Positions 53,935 through 63,228 of a DNA stretch of 64,000 nt are shown in pieces. The position numbers were made by a program, and so were the translations under genes. Under the pieces are notes generated by a model, which had not been told where the DNA came from, did not search any database, and saw only the letters and a list, made by a program, of their open reading frames with translations. This DNA comes from Rubrivivax sp. (GTDB taxonomy: Bacteria; Pseudomonadota; Gammaproteobacteria; Burkholderiales; Burkholderiaceae_C). Each line of letters begins with the position of its first letter. Position 1 is the stretch's first letter. The DNA lies in the NCBI GenBank assembly GCA_018780805.1, contig JADMJD010000027.1, positions 1-64,000 of the forward strand. Reading direction: 5' to 3'.

Positions 53935-54459
53935 GCAGCCTTCTCTTGCAGCAGGTTCAGGCGCCGGACGGCTTCGTCCACCAGCGTGGCCGGTGGCAGC
54001 GCGATGTCCAGCGCAATGGCGGCTTCATCGGCCGCCGGGGGTTCCAGGGTGTCGAGCTGGCTTTGCAGCAGCGACGGCGGCATGTAGTGGCCGCTGCGTG
54101 CGGCCAGGCGGGCGGCCAACAGGGCTGGATCGCCGTGCAGGAAGACAAAACGCAGCTCGGGCGCGCCGGCCCGCAGCAGGTCGCGGTAGCTGCGCTTGAG
54201 CGCCGAACACGAGGCCACCACCCCTTGCGCGGCGGCCGTCGGGTTGTTCAACTGCCCGGCCACGGCCTGCAGCCAGCCGTGGCGGTCGGCATCGGTCAGC
54301 GGTGTGCCGGCGGCCATCTTGGCCACGTTGCGCTCGCCATGCAACGCGTCACCTTCGACGAAGTTCACGCCCAGGCGGGCCGCCAGCGCCTGGCCCAGCG
54401 TGCTCTTGCCGCAGCCGCTGACGCCCATCACCACCACGCGCCAGGCACGGGCCACGGCA

Positions 54460-55509
<1,050 letters not shown>

Positions 55510-55513
55510 GGAC

Positions 55514-56356
55514 TCAGCTCTTGACGGCGCCGGCCGTCAGGCCCGACACCATGTAACGCTTGAACGCGTAATAGATCGCCGCCGGTGGCAGCGCGTAAAC
55601 CACCCCGGTGGCCATCAGCAGCTCCCAGGGCGAATCGTCGGCCCCCAGGAAGTTGCCCAGGGCCACGGCCAGGGTGAGGTCGGACTCCTTGCTGAGCAGC
55701 AGAAAGCCGTAGAGGTACTCGTTCCAGGCCAGCAGCAGCGAATACGTGCCCACCGCCACCAGGCTGGGCACCATCAGCGGCACGTACACCAGGCGGAACA
55801 GCTGCAGCGGCGTGGCACCGTCCATGCGGGCGGCTTCGTCCAGCTCCCAGGGCAGCTTGTCGCTGGCCTGCTTGAGCACCCAGATGCAGTACGGCGAGGC
55901 GATGGTCACCATCGCCAGCACCAGCGACCACTTGTTGTTCAGCAGGCCGTAGTTGGCCATGGTCTTGTACATGGGCACGGCCAGGAAGGCCGCGGGGATG
56001 AAGTAGGTGAACAGCGCCATGTTCATCACCGTGCGGCCGCCGCGCACCTTGAGCCGGCTGATCGCAAAGGCCGCACAGGTGGCCACGAACAGCGTGATCA
56101 GGCCCACCGCCACCGCGATCAGCAGGCTGTTGCCCAGCTGCTGCCAGAAGTGCTGCAGGTACAGGTGCTGCTGCTGGAACACAACCTGGAAGTTGTCCAG
56201 CGTCGGGGTCGTGGGCCACAGCCGGCCCGAGGTGGCGGTGTCGCGCGGCGAGATCGCAAACAGCACCATGTGGTAGACGGGAATCAGCGTCCACAGCAGC
56301 ACCGGGATGCCGACCAGCAGCAGTTGGGCTTCGTTGATGATGGCCTTCTTCTTCAC
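55514..56356 (-). CDS. Sugar ABC transporter permease (MalG type)
   Basis: The 280-residue inner-membrane protein has about six membrane segments and the EAA loop ELDEAARMDGATPLQLFRLV, which contacts the ATPase. The ending KRYMVSGLTAGAVKS is typical of MalG-type CUT1 permeases. It overlaps the MalF-type permease by four bases and precedes the ATPase gene. Confidence 0.95.
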   Translation of the reverse strand: MKKKAIINEAQLLLVGIPVLLWTLIPVYHMVLFAISPRDTATSGRLWPTTPTLDNFQVVFQQQHLYLQHFWQQLGNSLLIAVAVGLITLFVATCAAFAISRLKVRGGRTVMNMALFTYFIPAAFLAVPMYKTMANYGLLNNKWSLVLAMVTIASPYCIWVLKQASDKLPWELDEAARMDGATPLQLFRLVYVPLMVPSLVAVGTYSLLLAWNEYLYGFLLLSKESDLTLAVALGNFLGADDSPWELLMATGVVYALPPAAIYYAFKRYMVSGLTAGAVKS

Positions 56357-57219
56357 TTGCCGAGCCTCTTCATCATCACGAACACCAGGGGCAACACAAA
56401 GGGCAGTGCCACCACGATGGACGCCATCGCCAGCGAGATCTGGTCCAGCCGCAGGTAGCGGATGCCCAGCGTGGCCAGCACATGCGTCAGGTCGGCCGGG
56501 CCACCGCCGGTGAGCAGGTAGACGCTGTTGAAATCACCCAGGGTCCAGATCAGGCTCAGGATGGTGGACGTGAAGTACAGCCCCTTCATCGACGGCCAGG
56601 TGATGAAGCGGAACTTCTGCCAGCGTGTGGCGCCATCGACGCTGGCGGCCTCGTACTGCTCCGACGGGATCGCCAGGCGGCCGGCCAGCAGGATCAGGGT
56701 CCAGAACGGCAGGCTCTTCCAGATGTGCATCAACATCGAGAAGGTGAGCGCCAGCGTGGGGTCGTTCAGCCAGTTCGGGCCGTCCAGGCCGGTCATGCGG
56801 AAGTAGGTGCTGTTGATCACGCCCCACTCCGGGTTGAGCATGAAACGCACCGACAGGATGGTCGGGATGGAAGGCACCGCCCACGGCAGGATGAAAAGCA
56901 GCGACAGCGCCTTGATCCACCAACGTGTCTGCACAAAAAAGCCGGACAGGCCGAGCGCGATCACCATCTTCAGGTTCACCGCCACCAGCAGAAAGATGAC
57001 GGTGTTGATGGCGGTGCGGAAGAACACCGGGTCGTCGGCCAATTGCACATAACTGGCCGGGTCGCGTGCCAGCCAGAGGCCGTAACACACGGGGTAGACC
57101 ACGAACACCACAAAGACCAGCAGGTAGGGCAGCACCAGCAGGCGGCCCCAGAACTCCCACTGGGTCAGGGCCTTGGCGGGCTTGGGCGCCGGTGTGCCGG
57201 CGAGGGTGGCGGTGTTCAT
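56353..57219 (-). CDS. Sugar ABC transporter permease (MalF type)
   Basis: The 288-residue protein has about six membrane segments and an EAA loop QYEAASVDGATRWQKFRFIT. The N-terminal loop LARDPASYVQLADDPVFFRTAINTV (core DPVFFRTAINTV) is typical of MalF-type CUT1 permeases without the large periplasmic insertion of E. coli MalF. It follows the binding-protein gene after a 156-base gap holding a dispersed repeat. Confidence 0.95.
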   Translation of the reverse strand: MNTATLAGTPAPKPAKALTQWEFWGRLLVLPYLLVFVVFVVYPVCYGLWLARDPASYVQLADDPVFFRTAINTVIFLLVAVNLKMVIALGLSGFFVQTRWWIKALSLLFILPWAVPSIPTILSVRFMLNPEWGVINSTYFRMTGLDGPNWLNDPTLALTFSMLMHIWKSLPFWTLILLAGRLAIPSEQYEAASVDGATRWQKFRFITWPSMKGLYFTSTILSLIWTLGDFNSVYLLTGGGPADLTHVLATLGIRYLRLDQISLAMASIVVALPFVLPLVFVMMKRLGK

Positions 57220-57229
57220 GTCAGTTCCG

Positions 57230-57298
57230 CACGGCCGCCCGAAGGGACTGACGCACCCCCTCGGGGGGCAGCGAACAAAGTGAGCGTGGGGGCTTCAT
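57230..57298. repeat. Dispersed extragenic repeat, copy C
   Basis: This copy contains ACGGCCGCCCGAAGGGACTG, a hairpin-forming CCCCCTCGGGGGG, GCAGCGAACAAAGTGAGCG and a final GGGGGCTTCAT. It lies between the binding-protein gene and the MalF-type permease gene of the ABC importer, both leftward. A hairpin in the mRNA here could lower permease expression relative to binding protein, a common need in ABC systems. Confidence 0.75.
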
Positions 57299-57375
57299 TT
57301 CAGTTGGGCTCGGGCAGCGCGCTGCCACCGCCAGCGGCCCCGTGGGGCGCTGGTCGGCAGCGGCTCAGCGCAGAC

Positions 57376-58749
57376 TCAGTTGGCGACGGCCTTGATGCGG
57401 GCGATCATCTCGTCCACGGCCTTGTCCACGGGCACCTTCTCGTTGAGCACCCGGTTCATCGCCTTGGCCCAGACGTTTTCGTTGTTCAGCACCGTGAACT
57501 TGTAGTTCTTGGTGAATTCGAACGAGTTGGTGCCGGCCATGAACTGGTTGTAGACCGTGGTGCGGTGCGGGTCGCTCTTCCAGAACGGGCTCTGCTGGGC
57601 GGTCTTCTGCACCGGGAACCAGCGGCCTTGCGAGCCCTCGACGTACGGCGTCAGGTTGGCCTCGTCCAGCATGAACGAGACAAACTGCTTGGCCGCGGCC
57701 TTGTTCTTGGCGTCCTTGAAGATCACACCCACCTTCACCGCGGCCCGGTAGGTCATCTTGCTGCCATCGGGCTTGTTGGGGAAGCCGGCCGTGGCGATCT
57801 TCTGTGTGTAGTTGGCTTTGGCTTCGTCACGCTGTGCCTGCGTGAGCGCGGGGTTGTTCATGTCGTCCAGCCACTTGGCCGCGATGGAAATCGTGGCGTT
57901 GTGGGTCATCGCGATCGTCTTGTTGTGGAAGGCGACGTTGTTGTCCGGGTCCTTCCAGTTGGTCGACGAAGGCGGCGTGCAGCCCTTGCCATAGACCATG
58001 GTGTAGTCGGTCACGGCGTTGATCAGGCCCTGGCGAACCGCCGGGTCATCGACCAGCACCTTGCCGGAATCACTGACCAGCTTGACGTTGTGCGCGTCCA
58101 TGAAGGTCAGGAACGAGTAGAACGAGTCGCTCGAATCCACACCCATCGGGAAGCCGGTGCCAAAGGCCCGCTTGCCGGTCTTCTGGCGGTAGCCGTTGTG
58201 CACCTTGTTGCACCAGAAGTCCCAGTAGCCCGCCCAGTCCTTGGGGATGTCGCTTTCCTTGAAGCCCGCATCTGTGACCATGTCCTTCCAGTACTGGATG
58301 TGCATGGTCTGCTGCTTGATCGGGAAGGCGTAGTACGCCCGGCTCTTGGTGGTGTCGTTGTAGAGAAAGGCCGTGGACAAGGCCTGCGGCTCGAACTTGG
58401 CACGCAGCGGGTCGATCAGGCTGGTCAGGTCTTCGAGCTTGCCCTCAAACGCCCACTTGGCAGCCACCTGGAAGTCGTACACGTCGGCGTAGGACACATC
58501 GGGCGGGTTGCCGGCGTCCATCGCAGCGACGGACTTCGGGATCGATTCCTGCGGCGCGTACAGGCTCAGGTCAACCTTGACCTTGGGGTACTTGGCCTCG
58601 AACTTCTTGATGGCGGCGAACAGCGCGTCGTCTTCGCCCTTGTAATAACCCTTGGCCCACCACACGGTGAGCTTTTCCTGCGCGAGCACGGGGCCGGAGG
58701 CCACCAGACCCGCGCCCACCAGCGCGGCCATCAACATCTTCAGCTTCAT
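57376..58749 (-). CDS. Sugar ABC transporter substrate-binding protein
   Basis: The 457-residue protein has a signal peptide (residues 1 to about 23, ending PVLA) and the type of fold seen in family 1 extracellular solute-binding proteins: LTVWWAKGYYKGEDDALFAAIKKFEAKYP near the N-terminus (core LTVWWAKGYYKGEDD), GNPPDVSYADVYD and FPIKQQTMHIQYWKD. There is no lipobox Cys, so it is a soluble periplasmic protein. CUT1 systems usually carry sugars or polyols. It is the first gene of the leftward unit, with AAGGAG upstream and an operator-like motif at 58804-58819. Confidence 0.94.
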   Translation of the reverse strand: MKLKMLMAALVGAGLVASGPVLAQEKLTVWWAKGYYKGEDDALFAAIKKFEAKYPKVKVDLSLYAPQESIPKSVAAMDAGNPPDVSYADVYDFQVAAKWAFEGKLEDLTSLIDPLRAKFEPQALSTAFLYNDTTKSRAYYAFPIKQQTMHIQYWKDMVTDAGFKESDIPKDWAGYWDFWCNKVHNGYRQKTGKRAFGTGFPMGVDSSDSFYSFLTFMDAHNVKLVSDSGKVLVDDPAVRQGLINAVTDYTMVYGKGCTPPSSTNWKDPDNNVAFHNKTIAMTHNATISIAAKWLDDMNNPALTQAQRDEAKANYTQKIATAGFPNKPDGSKMTYRAAVKVGVIFKDAKNKAAAKQFVSFMLDEANLTPYVEGSQGRWFPVQKTAQQSPFWKSDPHRTTVYNQFMAGTNSFEFTKNYKFTVLNNENVWAKAMNRVLNEKVPVDKAVDEMIARIKAVAN

Positions 58750-58803
58750 GCGTGAGTCTCCTTCGAGGATGGCGTCGGTCGCGCCGGGGTTGTCTTGTGG
58801 CCT

Positions 58804-58819
58804 TATCGTATGATGATTG
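58804..58819 (-). promoter_or_regulatory. Operator-like motif upstream of the binding-protein gene
   Basis: On the minus strand CAATCATCATACGATA matches 14 of 16 bases of a motif at 59823-59838 (CAATCGTCATACCATA). A TTGCCA immediately upstream could be a -35 element. Two FadR-type regulators are encoded in the island and are the obvious candidates for binding here. Confidence 0.5.
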
Positions 58820-58850
58820 GCAAGTTCGCAGCCCGGGGATTTCCCTGAAA

Positions 58851-59798
58851 TCAGCGCAGCTCCGGCACCGGGCTCAGCGGCCTGCGGCCAGCAAAGTGCT
58901 CGCGCAGGTTGTTGAACGCCAGGTCGGCCATGGCCTGGCGCGTGGCCGTGGTGGCACTGCCGATGTGCGGTGCCAGCACCACCTGCGGCAGGGCCTTCAG
59001 ACGATCAGGCACGTTCGGCTCGTTTTCGAACACATCGAGCCCGGCACCCCCCAGCAGGCCGCGCTCCAGCGCATCGATCAGCGCGGCTTCGTCGACCACC
59101 GAACCACGCGCCACGTTGACCAGAATGCCCTGCGGGCCGAGTGCCGCCATCACCTCGGCATTGATGAGCCCGCGTGTGCCGGCACCACCAGGGGTGATGA
59201 CCACGAGGAAATCACTCTGCGCCGCCAGGGCCACCGGCGTCGGGTGAAAGAGATAGGGCAGCGCTGCCTTGGCACTGCGCGCGGTGTAGGCGATCTGCAT
59301 GCCAAAGGCCGCGGCGCGCAGCGCGATGGCCTGGCCGATGCGACCCATGCCGACGATGCCCAGGCGCGCGCCCGACATCTTGCGCGCCAACGGCATCGGC
59401 CCGGCGGGCCAGCGGCCCTCGCGCACAAAGCGGTCGGCCGCGGGCAGCTGGCGCGCGGCGCACAACATCAGACCGATGGCGAGGTCGGCCACGTCGTCGT
59501 TCAGCACGTCGGGGGTGTGCGTGACCATCACGCCCTGCACCTTGGCTGCGGCCACGTCCACGCCGTCGTAACCCACGCCCATCACCGAGATGATCTCCAG
59601 CGCCGGCAGCTGCGCGATCAACGCCGCCGGTATCTTCGATTCACCGCTGGCCGAGATGGCGCGGACGGTGGGCGCCACGGCCGCGAAGGCCGCCGGATCG
59701 GTTTCATGCAGGCGTTCGTGCACGCGGAACGCGGCCGTCAGCTGCGGCGCGAGCAAGGGCGAAGGTTTGGCAACGGCCAGGAGATCAGGTTGTGACAT
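58851..59798 (-). CDS. D-2-hydroxyacid dehydrogenase (2-ketogluconate/hydroxypyruvate reductase-like)
   Basis: The 315-residue protein has the NAD(P) motif GIVGMGRIGQAIA (about 147-159) and the catalytic Arg231 (NVARGSVVDE), Glu260 (FENEP) and His278 (LAPHIGSA). The closest well-known group is glyoxylate/hydroxypyruvate or 2-keto-D-gluconate reductases. In this island it could reduce a 2-keto sugar acid. ATG 59798 (MSQPDLL) is preferred; a TTG at 59825 would run into the shared operator motif. It is divergent from the dehydratase gene. Confidence 0.9.
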   Translation of the reverse strand: MSQPDLLAVAKPSPLLAPQLTAAFRVHERLHETDPAAFAAVAPTVRAISASGESKIPAALIAQLPALEIISVMGVGYDGVDVAAAKVQGVMVTHTPDVLNDDVADLAIGLMLCAARQLPAADRFVREGRWPAGPMPLARKMSGARLGIVGMGRIGQAIALRAAAFGMQIAYTARSAKAALPYLFHPTPVALAAQSDFLVVITPGGAGTRGLINAEVMAALGPQGILVNVARGSVVDEAALIDALERGLLGGAGLDVFENEPNVPDRLKALPQVVLAPHIGSATTATRQAMADLAFNNLREHFAGRRPLSPVPELR

Positions 59799-59822
59799 CG
59801 GGACTTCTACGGCTGTGGAGTT

Positions 59823-59842
59823 CAATCGTCATACCATAGTAT
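59823..59842 (+). promoter_or_regulatory. Operator-like motif between the hydroxyacid dehydrogenase and dehydratase genes
   Basis: CAATCGTCATACCATA (59823-59838) matches the motif upstream of the binding-protein gene at 14 of 16 positions, and ATACCATAGTAT (59831-59842) is an inverted repeat. It lies in the 85-base divergent gap, placed to control both genes. TAGTAT at 59837-59842 could be a -10 element for the dehydratase. Confidence 0.5.
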
Positions 59843-59883
59843 TCCCGCACACCGGGTGCCACCCGGGAAAGCCAGAACACGCC

Positions 59884-61632
59884 ATGAGTGACAGCCCCCA
59901 GGACCGCCCCAAGAAACTACCCTCCGAACTGCGCAGCCAGCAGTGGTTCGGCCGCCAGGACCGCGACGGTTTTGCCTACCGCAGCTGGGTCAAGGGCAAG
60001 GGTGTGCCGCACGACCAGTTCGACGGCCGGCCGGTGATCGGCATCTGCAACACCTTCAGCGAGCTGACGCCCTGCAACAGCCATTTCCGCACGCTGGCCG
60101 AGCAGGTGAAGATCGGCGTTTACGAAGCCGGCGGATTCCCGCTCGAGTTCCCGGTGATGTCGCTCGGCGAAACGCTGCTGCGCCCCACCGCGATGCTGTA
60201 CCGCAACCTGGCCAGCATGGACGTGGAAGAGAGCATCCGCGGCAACCCCATCGACGGTGTGGTGCTGCTGTTCGGCTGCGACAAGACCACGCCCAGCCTG
60301 CTGATGGGCGCCAGCAGCGTCGACCTGCCCACCATCGGCGTCAGCGGCGGGCCCATGCTCAGCGGCAAGTGGCGCGGGCAGGAACTGGGCTCGGGCACCG
60401 GTGTCTGGAGCATGAGCGAGCAGGTGCGCGCCGGCACCTTGAAGATGCAGGACTTCTTCGAGGCCGAGAGCTGCATGCACCGCAGCCACGGCCATTGCAT
60501 GACCATGGGCACGGCCAGCACGATGGCCAGCATGGTGGAGGCCCTGGGCATCGGCCTCACCGGCAACGCCGCCTACCCGGCGGTGGACGGGCGGCGCAAC
60601 GTGATCGCGCGCAACGCGGGCCGGCGCATCGTCGAGATGGTGCACGCCGACCTGAAGATCTCGCAGGTGCTCACGCGCGAGGCGTTTGAAAACGCCATCC
60701 GCACGCTGGCTGCGATTGGCGGCAGCACCAACGCCGTGATCCATTTGATCGCCATCGCCGGCCGCCTGGGTGTGCCGCTGTGCATCGACGACTTCGACCG
60801 CCTGGGCAGCGAACTGCCCTGCCTGGTGAACCTGCAGCCCAGTGGCCAGTACCTGATGGAAGACTTCTGCTACGCCGGTGGCCTGCCGGCGGTGATGAAG
60901 CAGATCGAACACCTCCTGCACCGCGACGTGATCACCGTGACCGGCCAGACCATGGGCGAGAACCTGGCCGATGCAGAGAACTTCAACCCGGCCGTCATCA
61001 AGAACTTCGACGCACCCTTCAAGGACCGTGCCGGCATTGCCGTGCTGCGCGGCAACCTGGCACCCCGCGGCGCCGTCATCAAGCCCAGCGCCGCCACACC
61101 CGCGCTGATGCAGCACACCGGCCGCGCCGTGGTGTTCGAGGACAGCGACGATTTCCACGCCCGCATCGACGACGACAACCTGGATGTCGATGAAACCTGC
61201 ATCCTGGTGCTGAAGAACTGCGGCCCCAAGGGCTACCCCGGCATGGCCGAGGTGGGCAACATGCCGCTGCCGCCCAAGGTGCTCAAAAAAGGCATCACCG
61301 ACATGGTCCGCATCAGCGATGCCCGCATGAGCGGCACGGCCTACGGCACCGTGGTGCTGCACACCGCGCCCGAGGCCGCGGCCGGCGGCACGCTGGCCCT
61401 GGTGCACAACGGTGACCTGATCACGCTGGATGTCGCCGGCCGCCGCCTGCACCTGCACGTGGACGACGCCGAACTCGCGAAACGCCGCGCGTCGTGGACG
61501 CCGCCCAAGCCACCGCTGGACAGCGGCTACTGGAAGCTCTACATCGACCACGTGCTGCAGGCCGACGAAGGCGCCGACCTCGATTTTCTGCGCGGCAAGC
61601 GCGGCTCCTTTGTCCCCAAGGACAACCACTGA
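59884..61632 (+). CDS. IlvD/Edd-family sugar-acid dehydratase (L-arabinonate dehydratase-like)
   Basis: The 582-residue protein has LRSQQWFGRQDRDGFAYRSW, GICNTFSELTPCNSHFRTLA (core NTFSELTPCNSHF), SLGETLLRPTAMLYRNLASM (core GETLLRPTAMLYRN), GCDKTTPSLLMGA and HCMTMGTASTM. Cys64, Cys132 and Cys205 correspond to the 2Fe-2S ligands of L-arabinonate dehydratase. It removes water from an aldonate to give a 2-keto-3-deoxy acid. Family members accept several pentonates and hexonates, so the substrate is open. It starts the rightward unit; no matching aldolase is inside the window. Confidence 0.92.
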   Translation: MSDSPQDRPKKLPSELRSQQWFGRQDRDGFAYRSWVKGKGVPHDQFDGRPVIGICNTFSELTPCNSHFRTLAEQVKIGVYEAGGFPLEFPVMSLGETLLRPTAMLYRNLASMDVEESIRGNPIDGVVLLFGCDKTTPSLLMGASSVDLPTIGVSGGPMLSGKWRGQELGSGTGVWSMSEQVRAGTLKMQDFFEAESCMHRSHGHCMTMGTASTMASMVEALGIGLTGNAAYPAVDGRRNVIARNAGRRIVEMVHADLKISQVLTREAFENAIRTLAAIGGSTNAVIHLIAIAGRLGVPLCIDDFDRLGSELPCLVNLQPSGQYLMEDFCYAGGLPAVMKQIEHLLHRDVITVTGQTMGENLADAENFNPAVIKNFDAPFKDRAGIAVLRGNLAPRGAVIKPSAATPALMQHTGRAVVFEDSDDFHARIDDDNLDVDETCILVLKNCGPKGYPGMAEVGNMPLPPKVLKKGITDMVRISDARMSGTAYGTVVLHTAPEAAAGGTLALVHNGDLITLDVAGRRLHLHVDDAELAKRRASWTPPKPPLDSGYWKLYIDHVLQADEGADLDFLRGKRGSFVPKDNH

Positions 61633-61657
61633 TCCCTTCCCAAGGACAAACACCGAC

Positions 61658-62410
61658 ATGACTGAAAAAATCGCACTGATCACCGGCGCCGGTTCGGGCA
61701 TCGGCCAGGGCTGTGCCACCGGCCTGTTGAAGGACGGCTGGCACGTCGTCTTCGTTGGCCGCCGCGCCGATGCGCTGCAGGCCGCCATTGCCGCCGCAGG
61801 CGACGCCGGCGCGCGTGCCTTGGCCATGCCCTGCGATGTGGGCGACGAACACGCCGTGGCGCAGTTGTTCGCCGACGTCAAGGCGCGCTTCGGCCGCCTG
61901 GACCTGCTGTTCAACAACGCCGGCATCTCGCTGCCCACCACGCTGCCAGGCGACTACGACCCCGCCACCTGGCGGCGCGCGGTGGATGTCAACCTGAACG
62001 GTGCCTTTTTCTGCCTGGCCCAGGCCTTCAAGCTGATGCAGACGCAGCAGCCCATGGGCGGGCGCATCATCAACAACGGCTCGATCTCGGCGCATGCACC
62101 ACGGCCTGGCTCCATCGCCTACACCGCGACCAAACACGCGGTGACGGGCCTGACCAAGACCGCGGCGCTGGACGGCCGGCCGTTCAACATCGCCGTCGGC
62201 CAGATCGACATCGGCAACGTGGCCAGCGACATGACGCAGAAGATGGTGGCCGGCGTGCCACAGGCCGACGGCAGCATCCGCCCCGAACCACGCATGGAAC
62301 TGCAGTCGGTGGTCGACACCTTCCTGGCCATGGCGCGGCTGCCGCTGAGCGCCAACGTGTTGTTCACCACGGTGATGGCCACCAACATGCCGTACGTCGG
62401 CCGCGGCTGA
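61658..62410 (+). CDS. SDR-family oxidoreductase
   Basis: The 250-residue SDR has TGAGSGIGQG, NNAGISLP, IINNGSISAHAPRPGSIAYTATKHA (catalytic Ser, Tyr, Lys; core RPGSIAYTATKHAVTG) and an unusual C-terminus RMELQSVVDTFLAMARLPL that lacks the usual final DGG motif. It lies 25 bases after the dehydratase gene and may oxidise or reduce its 2-keto-3-deoxy product. The substrate is unknown. It is followed by 98 bases and then the second FadR-type regulator gene. Confidence 0.9.
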   Translation: MTEKIALITGAGSGIGQGCATGLLKDGWHVVFVGRRADALQAAIAAAGDAGARALAMPCDVGDEHAVAQLFADVKARFGRLDLLFNNAGISLPTTLPGDYDPATWRRAVDVNLNGAFFCLAQAFKLMQTQQPMGGRIINNGSISAHAPRPGSIAYTATKHAVTGLTKTAALDGRPFNIAVGQIDIGNVASDMTQKMVAGVPQADGSIRPEPRMELQSVVDTFLAMARLPLSANVLFTTVMATNMPYVGRG

Positions 62411-62508
62411 CGGCGTGCCGCGCGGTCACCCGGGTAATCCAGGGTGCGCCGCGCCGGTCTGGCAGGTATCGTCGGCGCAAATTGGCCTGACCACTTGACC
62501 TCCAGACC

Positions 62509-63228
62509 ATGCCGATCCAGGCCATCGAACCCCGCCGCCTCTACCGCCAGATCGCCGACCAGCTGCGTGCGCTGATCAAGGCGGGCGAGTACGCCGTGGG
62601 CAGCCGTCTGCCGGCCGAGCGCGACCTGGCGGCCCAACTGGGCGTGTCGCGCCCCTCGGTGCGCGAGGCGCTGATCGCGCTGGAGGTGGAGGGCCTGGTC
62701 GAGGTTCGGGTGGGCTCGGGCATCCACGTGATCGCGCGCGATTCCGCCAAGCCGCCGCTGGAAGCCGGTGCCTTCGGCCCCTTCGAGATCATCCGCGCAC
62801 GCCAGGTGGTGGAAGGTGAACTGGCCGCACTGGCCGCCACGCGCATGGACAACGAACTCGTGGCCGGTTTGAACGAAGCCGTGGCGCTGATGGAAGACGA
62901 GATCCGGCGCGGCATCACCCCCATCCGCGGCGACCGGCTGTACCACCTGCGCATCGCCGAGGCGGCCGACAACGGCCCGCTGCTGCGCACCGTCACCGAA
63001 CTTTTCGACGAACGCAACAGCCCGCTGTTCGAACAGCTCGGCCAGCACTTCGAAAACCGCGAAAGCTGGGGCCGCGCAGTGGCCGAACACCGCGCCGTGA
63101 TCGCCGCCATCGCGGCACAGGACCCGCTGGCCGCGCGCGCCGCCATGCAGACGCACCTGAAAAACTCACACGACCGTTTTGCCGACAACTGGCCACCGGG
63201 CGAAGCCCTGGGAGCACCTTCACGATGA
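62509..63228 (+). CDS. FadR-subfamily GntR transcriptional regulator 2
   Basis: The 239-residue protein has a winged helix (about residues 8-75) with the GntR signature SRLPAERDLAAQLGVSRPSVREALIALE (core LGVSRPSVREAL) and GLVEVRVGSGIHV. The FCD domain has RARQVVEGELAALAA, the RLYHLRIAEAADN ligand-site block and EHRAVIAAIAAQDP. It resembles regulators of uronate and aldonate genes. It overlaps the L-idonate dehydrogenase gene by four bases and so is co-expressed with it. Confidence 0.93.
   Translation: MPIQAIEPRRLYRQIADQLRALIKAGEYAVGSRLPAERDLAAQLGVSRPSVREALIALEVEGLVEVRVGSGIHVIARDSAKPPLEAGAFGPFEIIRARQVVEGELAALAATRMDNELVAGLNEAVALMEDEIRRGITPIRGDRLYHLRIAEAADNGPLLRTVTELFDERNSPLFEQLGQHFENRESWGRAVAEHRAVIAAIAAQDPLAARAAMQTHLKNSHDRFADNWPPGEALGAPSR

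Noticed and set aside
59917-61941. A 674-codon open frame on the minus strand
   Set aside because: It lies opposite the well-supported dehydratase and SDR genes and has shadow-like composition with no recognisable motif.
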